This document shows positions 45,858-55,280 of a DNA stretch of 64,000 nucleotides, in pieces. The position numbers and the translations under genes are program-made. Numbering within the stretch: the stretch's first letter is position 1; each line of letters starts with the position of its first letter. A model generated the notes under the pieces. The model was not told the DNA's origin and ran no database searches. It worked only from the letters and a program-made list of their open reading frames with translations. The DNA comes from Aquimarina algicola (lineage in GTDB: Bacteria; Bacteroidota; Bacteroidia; Flavobacteriales; Flavobacteriaceae), in contig NZ_VFWZ01000009.1 in assembly GCF_006443095.1 (NCBI RefSeq), positions 378,990 to 442,989 of the forward strand. Direction: 5' to 3'.

Positions 45858-46478
45858 ATGGCAGAATTTATAAAATTATATAACGAAAACCCTAATCCAA
45901 GAGAAATACAGAAGGTTGTAAGCTGTTTGCAAAATGGAGGATTAATTATTTATCCTACAGATACTGTTTACGGTTTGGGTTGTGATGTTACAAATAATAG
46001 AGCTTTAGAAAAAATTGCTAGAATTAAAGGTGTAAAGGTTGAAAAAGCTAACTTCTCTTTTATTTGCAAAGACTTAAGTAATTTATCAGATTATGTTAAG
46101 CAAATAGATAATTCTACCTTCAAACTTTTAAAGAGAACATTACCTGGTCCGTACACATTTATACTTCCGGGAAGTAATAATTTACCTACCGTTTTTAAAA
46201 AGAAAAAGACAGTTGGGATTCGTGTTCCTGATAATATGATTTGTACAACAATTGTAGAAGAGTTAGGGAATCCTATTGTCTCTACATCAATTTATGATGA
46301 AGACGAAGTAATAGAATATACGACCGATCCAGAACTTATTTTAGAAAAGTGGGACCATTTAGTAGATATTGTTATAGATGGAGGATATGGGGATAATGTG
46401 CCTTCTACCGTAATAGATCTAACAGGTAGCGAACCCGAATTAGTAAGAGAAGGTAAAGGAGTAATAGATATTATATAA
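45858..46478 (+). CDS. L-threonylcarbamoyladenylate synthase-type protein (Sua5/YciO/YrdC)
   Basis: 206 residues from the ATG at 45858; a TTG one codon earlier is less likely. The YrdC fold is visible from YPTDTVYGLGCDVTN, KANFSFICKDLSNLSDY, TLPGPYTFILPG, VGIRVPDN and PSTVIDLTG. TsaC/Sua5 makes the intermediate for t6A in tRNA; with no Sua5 C-terminal domain and a YciO-like shape, it may be the paralogue YciO. Confidence 0.9.
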   Translation: MAEFIKLYNENPNPREIQKVVSCLQNGGLIIYPTDTVYGLGCDVTNNRALEKIARIKGVKVEKANFSFICKDLSNLSDYVKQIDNSTFKLLKRTLPGPYTFILPGSNNLPTVFKKKKTVGIRVPDNMICTTIVEELGNPIVSTSIYDEDEVIEYTTDPELILEKWDHLVDIVIDGGYGDNVPSTVIDLTGSEPELVREGKGVIDII

Positions 46479-46503
46479 GGATTTCTATTTATTATCCTGA
46501 GTT

Positions 46504-47376
46504 TTATGTAACAGTATATTTTAATTCATTTCGATACATACTAGGAGTTTTGCCGGTAAATTGCTTGAATAATTTATTAAAATGAGAGAAATTATTAAAA
46601 CCACTTTCGAAGCAAATATCTGTAATGCTGGTTTGTTTTTCATGGAGTAGCTTTGCAGCATGCACCAATCTATATTCGTTTACGAATTGTGTAAATGTTT
46701 TGCCTGTAATTTTTTTAAAATATCTACAAAATCCCGGAACACTCATACTTACTTTATCTGCAATTTCTTCTAAAGGAATAGCTCTGGAAAATTCTTGTTG
46801 TACAAAATTAAAAATAAGATTAATTCTATTATTATCTTGTATTTCAGTTTCAATAACAAACCCTTCTGCATTGAGAATAGTATAGTCATTTGTTTTTTCC
46901 ATCTCTTTGAGAACTTGTAAAATACCAATTAGTTTTTCAAAAGATTCCAGATTTTTTAATGCTTCTATTTGAGCTCCTATTCTTCTTTTAGTATCTCCAT
47001 GAAAAATAATTCCTTTTTTTGCCTGTTCTAAAATTTGCCCGATAGCGATCATCTCAGGAATTTCAAAAAAAGTATTGCCCAAAAAATCAGGTAACATCTG
47101 GATAATGGTCTCACTACTATTACCTGTCATCCCGTCTGTAAAACCACAATGAGGCAGGTTGGATCCTATGAGCATGAGTGCTCCATTTCTATAATAAGAC
47201 ATATGACTCCCTATTTGCCGTTTACCTGTTCCTCCGTTTACATACACAATTTCGATTTCAGGATGATAGTGCCAAATAGGGTTTTTGTTCTTTTTTTCTT
47301 CAGAAAATGTTTCATAATATAATGAGCTTCCAAATTCGGGAACAATTTTTTCTAAGGAAGGTTTTATATTTTTCAT
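46504..47376 (-). CDS. AraC-family transcription regulator
   Basis: 290 residues: an N-terminal cupin sensing domain (WHYHPEIEIVYVNGGTGKRQIG, then LPHCGFTD) and a C-terminal double helix-turn-helix (about 185-285, with IADKVSMSVPGFCRYFKKITGKTF and ICFESGFNNFSHFNKLFKQFTGKTPSMYR). The cupin ligand is unknown. It is convergent with the preceding gene and divergent from the 195-residue exported protein, which could be a target. Confidence 0.93.
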   Translation of the reverse strand: MKNIKPSLEKIVPEFGSSLYYETFSEEKKNKNPIWHYHPEIEIVYVNGGTGKRQIGSHMSYYRNGALMLIGSNLPHCGFTDGMTGNSSETIIQMLPDFLGNTFFEIPEMIAIGQILEQAKKGIIFHGDTKRRIGAQIEALKNLESFEKLIGILQVLKEMEKTNDYTILNAEGFVIETEIQDNNRINLIFNFVQQEFSRAIPLEEIADKVSMSVPGFCRYFKKITGKTFTQFVNEYRLVHAAKLLHEKQTSITDICFESGFNNFSHFNKLFKQFTGKTPSMYRNELKYTVT

Positions 47377-47598
47377 ACTTCACAATAATTATCAATTTTT
47401 ATTTCAAATATCGTATTAATAGCGTTAATCTAATATAAAATTAAGAAAAAATAAATGTAAAATTAACTTTAGGTAATGATTATGTGTGTGTTTTGGGTTA
47501 ATATAGTACATATATATGCAAATATTGTTGTGTTTACCAGCGGATTCCTGTTTTAAATTTGCAGTGTAAAATTATTAATAAACTAAAATTAGAAAGTT

Positions 47599-48186
47599 AT
47601 GAAAAGAGTAATTAATCTAGGTTTGTTTTTATTCGCTCTTTTATTAAGCGCTAATGTAAAAGCTTCAAGCCTATTATCTGTAAAGGTTGAAAACGCGTCG
47701 ACAATTAATGTGTCTTTGTCCAATATTAGTAAAGGACAAAAACTATATTTAAAAGATTATTCAGGTACGATTCTATTTAATGTTACATTAGATGCGATGC
47801 CTTCTTATAAAAAATATTTTAACTTGAATACTGTAGACAAAGGCATTTATTTTGTTGAAACAGAAACAGAGTTTGATGTTAAAATAACTCCTGTGTTAAA
47901 AAACTCAAAAGGAATAGCACTAATAGAAAATTCTACTGTTACTATTTTTAAACCAAAAGTAGTAGTAGAGGATCAAATAGCAAGAGTTATGCTGACAAGA
48001 GTAGAAAAATCTCCTTTGAGAATCTCTATTTATGATGACAAAGGGTTTATTCTTTTTACTGAAAAAATAGAAGAAGGAAATACAATTTTTGAAAGAAATT
48101 ATAATTTTGAGAGTACTCCATCAGGAAAATACACTATTTATTTTGCATTAAAAGATCGTGTTTTTGCAAAAGAAATTGATATATAA
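47599..48186 (+). CDS. Exported protein of unknown function, 195 residues
   Basis: A signal peptide (LGLFLFALLLSANVKA) is followed by two beta-rich halves, each with a short motif like the T9SS-type sorting fold (GKYTIYFALKDRVFAKEI) but without the full sorting sequence. The pattern is close to Bacteroidota DUF3244-type exported proteins (low confidence). It ends at a terminator. Confidence 0.7.
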   Translation: MKRVINLGLFLFALLLSANVKASSLLSVKVENASTINVSLSNISKGQKLYLKDYSGTILFNVTLDAMPSYKKYFNLNTVDKGIYFVETETEFDVKITPVLKNSKGIALIENSTVTIFKPKVVVEDQIARVMLTRVEKSPLRISIYDDKGFILFTEKIEEGNTIFERNYNFESTPSGKYTIYFALKDRVFAKEIDI

Positions 48187-48218
48187 GAATGATTGTTTTA
48201 ATACATTTAACCACAGTG

Positions 48219-48253
48219 AAAAGGTGATATCTATGTTGGGTATCACTTTTTTT
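48219..48253 (+). terminator. Terminator after the 195-residue gene
   Basis: The stem AAAAGGTGATA / TATCACTTTT is followed by TTTTG. Confidence 0.8.
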
Positions 48254-48275
48254 GATTAGTGTATTGCTAGAAATA

Positions 48276-48313
48276 TAAAAAGCCATCAGAATCAAATCCT
48301 GATGGCTTTTTAT
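48276..48313 (-). terminator. Terminator for the OmpA-family gene
   Basis: The stem AAAAAGCCATCAG / CTGATGGCTTTTT is nearly symmetrical and can end transcription from both sides. It lies 27 bp beyond the minus-strand stop. Confidence 0.85.
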
Positions 48314-48339
48314 TACTGTTTTGTATCAGTATATATATC

Positions 48340-50412
48340 TTACTTTATAAGATTTATTTCTACACGTCTATTTTGAGCTCTACCTGCTCTTGTTTTGTTT
48401 GTTGCAATAGGTCGTTCCTCTCCATATCCTATAGCAGATAATCTAAATTGGTCAACACCATTTTCAACCAAATAATCTTTTACTGCATTTGCTCTAGAAT
48501 CAGATAAACGTTGATTTAGTTTGTTACTTCCTGCACTATCAGTATGACCTTCTACGGTAAATTTAGCTAGAGGATATTCATTAAGAATTTTAATTATATC
48601 ATTAAGTACCTCATTCGATTCTTCTTTGATCGTTGATCTTCCAGAGTCAAAAAGAATAGTTTTTGCATACTCATTTAATGTCTTTTGTACTTCTTCTGTA
48701 ACTTCTGGACAACCATTGTTTGCTACTGTACCTGCAACATTAGGACAATTATCATCTTTATCAAGAACACTATCGCCATCGGTATCAGGCCAAGGACAAC
48801 CATTATTTTCGATAGGACCTGCTATTTGTGGGCACGAATCATCCTTATCTAGTAAACTGTCGCCGTCAGTATCAGGCCAGGGGCAACCATTATTTTCTAC
48901 TTCTCCCGCTTCTTCAGGACATTGATCGTCTTTATCTAAAACAGTATCACCATCGGTATCAGGCCATGGGCAACCAAAGTTTTCTTCAGGCCCTTTTATT
49001 TCAGGACAATCATCTACTTTGTCCAATACTCCATCTCCATCTTTATCCTTTAAACGAGATTGGTATACAGGAATCTTTAATCCGGCGTATACATCCGCAC
49101 CTTTAGATTCATCATTTAATAAAACAGATATAATAGAACCAGATCCTATGTATAGAGGACCAGCTCTTAATCCAGCTCCCCATCGAAAACCACTATGTTG
49201 TACTAGACTTAATGGAGAGTAAAAACTAAACCATTTGCTTTCGAATCTTGGTGTAAGAGATACAAGATTTGCTATTCTACTTCTGTTGATTTTATCTTTG
49301 GCTGTCAATGAAAGGTCTGTGTTTACGTTTACATAGAATCTTTGATTGATATTCCAATCAGCATTAAGATGTAATGCAGTCGGTAAAACAGCTTTTTCTG
49401 TTTCACCTATAGTTGGAGTTCCATAAAATCTTTCTAATTCATCAATATCAATATCTTCAAAATCATCTTGTGTTAGTACTCTGTTGAAATCATAGCTTTC
49501 TTGAATACCTTTGTCATAACTTATAGAACCAATGTCTGTTAATGATAAACCAAATTTTAGTTTATACTTATTAATATCTTTTGGCAGATATGTTTTTCCT
49601 TTACTATCTGTTGCAATGTATTCATCATAATCAGGTCTCCATTCATATATGAAACCCAGATCAACACCAATTCCTTTGGCATTGCTTACTATTTCTATTT
49701 CATCAAGGTCCTCTTCGAGATTTTCACTATATCCATAAACGACATCTCCAGTAGTTGCTACAGTTCCGTTACCCTGTATAATCGCATTTGCATCAAAATC
49801 AATAGACAAATTATTACCAGAAGCATATGCATTACCCAATCCTTGAAGATATTTAAGTGTAATACCACCTTTAATAAAGTGTTGTTGTTTATTCATTAAT
49901 ACTCTTGCATATGATACACCTAGTTCAGCCCATACATTTCCACTACCGTATGCGTCATCCTCGTTTACATTAAAATTAATGTTATCATCTAAGTTGTTTA
50001 TTACACCATCAAGTGTTTCTCCATCAATATCACTTACACTGGCAAAAGCTCTAAGTCTAAAATAGGCTGCGATAGAATTTCTTTCATTGATATTAAACAT
50101 AAAAGCAGGGCCAAGGACATCAATATTTCCTACCAAATTATTACTGCTTTCAGGAAATGTTTTTGCATCATCATCAATATCATAATCACTATCCAGATCA
50201 TTAAAATTAATCCCATAGTAATCATTTGCAGCAAATGCACTTATACCAACTAAATTGATATCTGTTTTTAGGCGTGAATCTACGATATTAGCAGGGTTAC
50301 TGATAACTCCATGAACACCACTATAATTATCAGTTAAAAATCCGAGGTAGGATTGTGATTTTACAGATGCTATACAGAGTAATAGCATGATTGTAGGTAA
50401 AATTTTTCTCAT
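48340..50412 (-). CDS. Outer-membrane OmpA-family protein with thrombospondin-3 repeats
   Basis: 690 residues: signal peptide ([16 protein letters not shown]), a large beta-barrel-like N-terminal domain (about 20-450, DUF5723-like), four calcium-binding type 3 repeats (about 455-575, [15 protein letters not shown]...), and a C-terminal OmpA peptidoglycan-binding domain (about 580-690, [43 protein letters not shown]). It anchors the outer membrane to the cell wall. A PorE- or SprF-type role in gliding/T9SS is possible but not shown. Confidence 0.93.
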   Translation of the reverse strand: MRKILPTIMLLLCIASVKSQSYLGFLTDNYSGVHGVISNPANIVDSRLKTDINLVGISAFAANDYYGINFNDLDSDYDIDDDAKTFPESSNNLVGNIDVLGPAFMFNINERNSIAAYFRLRAFASVSDIDGETLDGVINNLDDNINFNVNEDDAYGSGNVWAELGVSYARVLMNKQQHFIKGGITLKYLQGLGNAYASGNNLSIDFDANAIIQGNGTVATTGDVVYGYSENLEEDLDEIEIVSNAKGIGVDLGFIYEWRPDYDEYIATDSKGKTYLPKDINKYKLKFGLSLTDIGSISYDKGIQESYDFNRVLTQDDFEDIDIDELERFYGTPTIGETEKAVLPTALHLNADWNINQRFYVNVNTDLSLTAKDKINRSRIANLVSLTPRFESKWFSFYSPLSLVQHSGFRWGAGLRAGPLYIGSGSIISVLLNDESKGADVYAGLKIPVYQSRLKDKDGDGVLDKVDDCPEIKGPEENFGCPWPDTDGDTVLDKDDQCPEEAGEVENNGCPWPDTDGDSLLDKDDSCPQIAGPIENNGCPWPDTDGDSVLDKDDNCPNVAGTVANNGCPEVTEEVQKTLNEYAKTILFDSGRSTIKEESNEVLNDIIKILNEYPLAKFTVEGHTDSAGSNKLNQRLSDSRANAVKDYLVENGVDQFRLSAIGYGEERPIATNKTRAGRAQNRRVEINLIK

Positions 50413-50506
50413 GTTTTAAATTTTTAGATTTGGGTCGCATTTCAGATCGCAAATATATTAGTATTTCTTTAACACTAAAAGTTTTTTATTTGAATTTAAA
50501 ACAAAA

Positions 50507-50530
50507 AAAGCTGCCAATATTGGCAGCTTT
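50507..50530 (-). terminator. Terminator for the OmpA/MotB lipoprotein gene
   Basis: A perfect 24-bp palindrome (AAAGCTGCCAAT and its complement). On the minus strand TTTTTTTGTTTT follows. Confidence 0.9.
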
Positions 50531-50552
50531 ATATATGAACTTAAAGTCTTTA

Positions 50553-51419
50553 CTAGTTACCTCCTTGAGAAGCTTTTTTCATACCATCTTCGATCATATT
50601 ATAGAACTGATCTAATTTTGGTAATACTACTATTCTAGTTCTTCTATTCTTAGCTCTGTTTGCAGATGAACTGTTGTCTGAAATAGGCACATAATAACTT
50701 CTTCCTGCTGCAGTCATACGCTTAGGATCTACTTTAAAATCATTTTGTAACACTCTTACAACAGAAGTAGCACGTTTTACACTAAGATCCCAGTTGTCTA
50801 AAAGAACTTTATTTTTGATAGGCACATTATCTGTATGTCCTTCTACCAGGAATTCAATATCTGGCTTGTCGTTTACTACTTTAGCTACTTTTCCTAACAC
50901 TTCACGTGCTCTTCCAGAAACATTATAGCTTCCGCTTTTAAAAAGAAGCTTATCAGAAATAGAAACATAAACAACTCCTTTTTCAACATTTACTTCGATA
51001 TCTTCATCAGCTAAGTTACCTAATGCACCTTTAAGGCTAGTAACAAGAGCTAAAGTCACAGAATCTTTCTTTGTAATTGCGTCTTGCATTGTTTTGATCT
51101 GCAAGTCTTTTTCTTTTATACTTTCTAAAGACTTTTCAAGATTTTCTGCTTCTTTAGAAGAAAGGGTAGCTAAATTCCCTACATTATTTAATAAAGCAGA
51201 ATTCTGATTCTTTAGATTGGATACTTGATCTTGAAGTACCTTTAATTGAGAAGTAGAACTTGCTTTTTCTTCTAGACAGCTGTTTAATTTTACAGTAGCT
51301 GTATTTAATAAGTCTGAAGTTTCTTTTTGTTTGGCTTCTAGATCAGCATATTTCTTTTGCGAGACACAAGAAGATAATACAATGGCTAGAGAAGCCCCAA
51401 TAATCATTACTTTTTTCAT
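50553..51419 (-). CDS. OmpA/MotB-family lipoprotein with coiled coil
   Basis: 288 residues: lipoprotein signal (IVLSSC, Cys18), a coiled coil (about 25-130, with KQKETSDLLNTATVKLNS...), then an OmpA-like peptidoglycan-binding domain (about 155-275, LLFKSGSYNVSGRAREVL, FLVEGHTDNVPIKNK, RAKNRRTRIVV). It tethers the envelope to peptidoglycan. It stands close to the larger OmpA protein but is in a separate unit, with a terminator between them. Confidence 0.93.
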   Translation of the reverse strand: MKKVMIIGASLAIVLSSCVSQKKYADLEAKQKETSDLLNTATVKLNSCLEEKASSTSQLKVLQDQVSNLKNQNSALLNNVGNLATLSSKEAENLEKSLESIKEKDLQIKTMQDAITKKDSVTLALVTSLKGALGNLADEDIEVNVEKGVVYVSISDKLLFKSGSYNVSGRAREVLGKVAKVVNDKPDIEFLVEGHTDNVPIKNKVLLDNWDLSVKRATSVVRVLQNDFKVDPKRMTAAGRSYYVPISDNSSSANRAKNRRTRIVVLPKLDQFYNMIEDGMKKASQGGN

Positions 51420-51518
51420 TAGAAAATTTGTTTTAGTCTTACACTGGTAATATAACTCAAAATTATTAAAAATGTGACGTAAGTGTTCGCAGCGTTAACA
51501 ATAATTTATTATAATACC

Positions 51519-52511
51519 TTATAATTGGTTGAAATATTTATGTTTTAAAATAAAGTACTGCCATACAACGGAGAAAATTGAATAATATTTCCCCGTTTTT
51601 GAAAGTTTTTTGCGTTTTTTAAGAAAAGTGTTAAAATTGGAATAGAAACTCATATGAGCTTTTAAGATCGCCATGAAGTAAGACAACTTTCCTTGTATCA
51701 GAAACCTAAAAGCTGCAATACCATCCAGAATCATCCTTAGAAATATGATATACCACACCGCATTCCCCGGTACATTTTTGAGTAGTAAATATAGATTATT
51801 TCTAAAATTCAAAAATGTTTTGCGAGGATTCATTGTATCCAAAGTAGCACCACCCAAATGATAGACGATAGAAGAACCATGATATAAAATGGTATATCCA
51901 TTGTTTTGAATTCTCCAACAAAGATCTATTTCTTCTTGATGAGCAAAAAAATCTTCATCTAGTTTACCCACTTCGTCAAAGACAGGTTTTCGGATAAACA
52001 AACAAGCACCACTAGCCCAGAAAATAGAAGTATTATCATCATATTGTCCTTTGTCTTCTTCTATTGTTTCAAATATTCTTCCTCTGCAATAAGGGTAACC
52101 TAGCTTATCGATATAACCTCCTGCTGCTCCTGCATATTCAAAATAGTTTTTTCTTTTGTAGTCTAATATTTTTGGTTGTATAGCAGCGACTTTAGGATCT
52201 GTTTTAAAAGTTTCTAAAATGGGTAATAACCAGTCTTTAGAAACTTCTACATCACTATTTAATAAACAATAGATATCAGCATCTATGGTAGCCAAGGCAT
52301 CATTATAGCCTTTTGCATATCCACCATTTACTTTATTTTGTACAATAGAAACTTCTGGAAAAGTAGTTTGTACATACGTTATAGAATCATCTGTAGAAGC
52401 ATTATCTGCTAGATATATATCCGCTGCTTTAGAGTTCTGAATTACCGAAGGTAAAAATTGCTCTAGCAATGACCTACCATTCCAATTTAATATAACAACT
52501 GCTATTTTCAC
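51519..52511 (-). CDS. Family 2 glycosyltransferase
   Basis: I place the start at GTG 52511, where the protein begins (M)KIAVVILNWNGRSLLEQF as in relatives; this gives 330 residues, and an upstream ATG would add 13 unlikely ones. GT-A fold motifs: LNSDVEVSKDWL (DxD-type), AIQPKILDYKR, ASGACLFIRKPVFDEVG and DEDFFAHQEEIDLCWRIQ. A C-terminal membrane-associated stretch follows. It probably transfers a sugar onto a surface polysaccharide (rhamnosyltransferase-like); the acceptor is unknown. Confidence 0.93.
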   Translation of the reverse strand: MKIAVVILNWNGRSLLEQFLPSVIQNSKAADIYLADNASTDDSITYVQTTFPEVSIVQNKVNGGYAKGYNDALATIDADIYCLLNSDVEVSKDWLLPILETFKTDPKVAAIQPKILDYKRKNYFEYAGAAGGYIDKLGYPYCRGRIFETIEEDKGQYDDNTSIFWASGACLFIRKPVFDEVGKLDEDFFAHQEEIDLCWRIQNNGYTILYHGSSIVYHLGGATLDTMNPRKTFLNFRNNLYLLLKNVPGNAVWYIIFLRMILDGIAAFRFLIQGKLSYFMAILKAHMSFYSNFNTFLKKRKKLSKTGKYYSIFSVVWQYFILKHKYFNQL

Positions 52512-52594
52512 GGCTGCAAAGTAAAGAAAGTTTGTTATAAAAATGAACAATCTTAATCAAATGAAGTTAAGATGACGTTAATATATTATATGTA

Positions 52595-53041
52595 TTATTT
52601 TTTATAATCAGGAATATCTTTTAAAAAAGTATAACATTGATGATCATAATCCATTTGACAATAATAATGAGAAAGCCCATTTGTTATCATTAGATAATCT
52701 GCATCTAAAACAAGGTTATATCTTGCAATTTGATCAAATACATCTTGTGTTACCTTAACCGTATGAGACTTACACTCAACAATGAGGTTGATACTACCAT
52801 CCGGATGAAAAATTATAATATCATATCTCTTATTAAGCTTATTTACTTTTATTGTTTTTTCTACATTGATTAAGCTTTCGGGATATTTTTTGCTTTCGAT
52901 AAGATAATGTATAGTATGTTGACGTACCCATTCTTCTGGAGTAAGAACAACAAATTTTTTGCGAATTCTGTCAAAAATAGAAACTTTATTTTCGCTACTT
53001 TTGAACCTAAACCGATACTCGGGAAAGTTAAGCTGTTGCAT
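52595..53041 (-). CDS. HsdR-N-like nuclease-fold protein
   Basis: 148 residues resembling the N-terminal domain of type I restriction HsdR (PF13588-like): EWVRQHTIHYLIESKKYPESLI, RYDIIIFHPDGSINLIVECKSH (the D...ExK of a PD-(D/E)xK site) and FDQIARYNLVLDADYLMITNG. No helicase or methylase is attached. The pairing with divergent holA is conserved in flavobacteria (recollection), so it is a housekeeping companion rather than a defence island. Confidence 0.88.
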   Translation of the reverse strand: MQQLNFPEYRFRFKSSENKVSIFDRIRKKFVVLTPEEWVRQHTIHYLIESKKYPESLINVEKTIKVNKLNKRYDIIIFHPDGSINLIVECKSHTVKVTQDVFDQIARYNLVLDADYLMITNGLSHYYCQMDYDHQCYTFLKDIPDYKK

Positions 53042-53067
53042 AACACAAATTTGATGATTTTTTCTGA

Positions 53068-54072
53068 ATGGATGAAGTAAAACAAATTGTAAGTGATATA
53101 AAAGGAGGTAATATTAAACCTATTTATTTCCTTATGGGGGAAGAACCGTATTACATAGATAAGATTTCTGAATTTATAGATAAAAATGTGCTTGCCGAAG
53201 AAGAAAAAGGGTTCAACCAAATGCTTTTGTATGGTCGGGATGTAACTATAGATGATATTGTTGCTAATGCAAAGCGTTTTCCTATGATGGCCGAAAGGCA
53301 AGTTGTAATTGTAAAAGAAGCTCAAGAATTATCTCGTACTATAGAAAAACTATCGGATTATGCCGAAAACCCGCAACCTTCTACAGTTTTGGTAGTATGT
53401 TATAAATATAAAAAAATTGATAAGCGTAAGAAACTATACAAAATAGTAGCTAAAAATGGGGTGATCTTTGAGAGTAAAAAAATGTATGAAAATCAGGTAG
53501 CTGATTGGATTAGAAGGGTACTTTCTGGATCAAAATATAACATAGAACCCAAGGCAGCTCAAATGCTTGTTGAGTTTTTAGGAACGGATTTGAGTAAAAT
53601 TAACAATGAATTAGAAAAGTTAAAACTGATTATTCCATCAGGGTCTCAAATTACGGCTGATCAAATCGAAGACAATATAGGAATCAGTAAAGAATTTAAT
53701 AATTTTGAACTTCGTAAAGCTATAGGAACACGTAATAAAGTTAAAGCATTTCGTATTATAAATTATTTTGCCCAAAACCCAAAAGACAATCCATTAGTAG
53801 TAACTATTTCTTTACTATATAGTTTCTTTTCCCAAGTGTTGCAGTATCATGGTTTACCAGATAAATCACAACGTAATGTAGCTAGTGTCTTAAAAATCAA
53901 TCCATACTTTGTAAAAGATTATACAGAAGCAGCACATCACTATCCAATGAAAAGAGTTAGTGCTATTATTGCTTTATTAAGAGATGCAGATATTAAAAGT
54001 AAAGGAGTAGGAGCATCAAACCTTCCGCAGGGAGATATCTTAAAAGAATTGTTAGTGAAAATTATGGGGTAA
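53068..54072 (+). CDS. holA: DNA polymerase III delta subunit
   Basis: The delta subunit opens the sliding clamp within the clamp loader. 334 residues with the expected layout: YFLMGEEPYYIDKISEFI, GRDVTIDDIVANAKRFPMMAERQVVIVKEAQ, ADWIRRVLSG, VEFLGTDLSKINNELEKL and the C-terminal collar (HHYPMKRVSAIIALLRDADIKSKG). The start lies 26 bp from the divergent HsdR-N-like gene. Confidence 0.95.
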   Translation: MDEVKQIVSDIKGGNIKPIYFLMGEEPYYIDKISEFIDKNVLAEEEKGFNQMLLYGRDVTIDDIVANAKRFPMMAERQVVIVKEAQELSRTIEKLSDYAENPQPSTVLVVCYKYKKIDKRKKLYKIVAKNGVIFESKKMYENQVADWIRRVLSGSKYNIEPKAAQMLVEFLGTDLSKINNELEKLKLIIPSGSQITADQIEDNIGISKEFNNFELRKAIGTRNKVKAFRIINYFAQNPKDNPLVVTISLLYSFFSQVLQYHGLPDKSQRNVASVLKINPYFVKDYTEAAHHYPMKRVSAIIALLRDADIKSKGVGASNLPQGDILKELLVKIMG

Positions 54073-54076
54073 ATTA

Positions 54077-55060
54077 TTAGAACCTATACGATCCTGAAAT
54101 AGTTCCAAAAATATGATTTTCGGTGGTGTCAAGAACTCCAGAAGACCACGAATATGAAATATTACAAGAAAATCTGTTTTTAGAAAAATATAATCCATTT
54201 TTAATATTCCAAGATACATTATTCAAATCTGAAAAAGAATATTTACCGCGATCAAAAATATTGCCTTGTATTGTTGCATCAGATATGTTGATACCTCCAG
54301 AAGACGAAAATTGGAAAAAGAACTCGAAATTTTTCTTTGGTAATAAAATACTATTGTTAAAACTTGACGATTTAGAGATTTTTGCAAATTTACCAATTCG
54401 GAATCCTAATCCAGCAGAGGCTTGATTGAAAAGATTACCTAATTTTAAATTTGCAGTACCAAAAGTATTAAACCAATTATGATTTGGGTTAAAATCGTGA
54501 GTATAATACGAATTGATGTTAAGTAAGAATTGATCTTCTAGTTGAAATTTCCACCCATCATAAATAGGTTCGTCAATAATATTTCTATGAAACCAACTTT
54601 GTACTTCATCAGCTTGAGAAGAAGGGCCTAAAACACCAACTAAAAGTTCTGTTTTAAAAAAAGATCTTTTGAAAATATAAGATGCTCCCAGAGTAAAATA
54701 AGATAACCCCGCATAAGGCCTATCAAACTCGTCAGGACCTTCTATTCTTTCGGTCAACGCAAAATCATTAACATCAGAGGGCGTATATCCTTCTATTCGA
54801 TATTCTACATCATAAAAAACATTGTCTTTATTTTTGAATAAATGTTGTAATCCTAAAAATCGTTTTGCAGTAAATGTATATTTTAGACCACCTCCAAAAG
54901 AGTAATATCGATCAGATCCGTTATCAAAAGTAAATACATCATTGTCTGTAGAGAATGTAATTTGATGAGTATAATGATCCTCTTGAGAAATACAATAATT
55001 TGAGATGATGACAAGAAAAAGACAATATAAGAATAATGATTTGTTTACGAACATTAGCAT
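54077..55060 (-). CDS. Lipid A deacylase LpxR-family outer membrane protein
   Basis: I choose the ATG at 55060 (MLMFVNKSLFLYCL), giving 327 residues; an ATG at 55054 is equally possible. A signal peptide is followed by the LpxR-like start TFSTDNDVFTFDNGSDRYYSFGGGLKYTF and PDEFDRPYAGLSYFTLG, then repeated amphipathic strands and a terminal aromatic residue (GSYRF) as expected of an outer membrane barrel. Family members remove 3'-acyl chains from lipid A; activity here is inferred. Confidence 0.9.
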   Translation of the reverse strand: MLMFVNKSLFLYCLFLVIISNYCISQEDHYTHQITFSTDNDVFTFDNGSDRYYSFGGGLKYTFTAKRFLGLQHLFKNKDNVFYDVEYRIEGYTPSDVNDFALTERIEGPDEFDRPYAGLSYFTLGASYIFKRSFFKTELLVGVLGPSSQADEVQSWFHRNIIDEPIYDGWKFQLEDQFLLNINSYYTHDFNPNHNWFNTFGTANLKLGNLFNQASAGLGFRIGKFAKISKSSSFNNSILLPKKNFEFFFQFSSSGGINISDATIQGNIFDRGKYSFSDLNNVSWNIKNGLYFSKNRFSCNISYSWSSGVLDTTENHIFGTISGSYRF

Positions 55061-55280
55061 ATTAATATAATTCCCCAAAAAGTATAGCGGACGCTAAAAT
55101 ACATTTTAATTAATAAGAAATTCTGATTGAGTTCTTTTTTTGCATATTTTTAGACTTCTCGATTAATAAGAAAGCTTATATATAACAACTCTATTGCAAA
55201 ATTGTTACTACCGCTTTTGTATAAATAAGTATCAATTAATAATAAAAACTTACAACTATAATTGTTTAATAAGCACACAA

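Noticed and set aside
52595-53041. Restriction-modification or defence island from the HsdR-N-like gene
   Set aside because: It lacks helicase, specificity and methylase partners and sits beside holA as in other flavobacteria; treated as a housekeeping neighbour.
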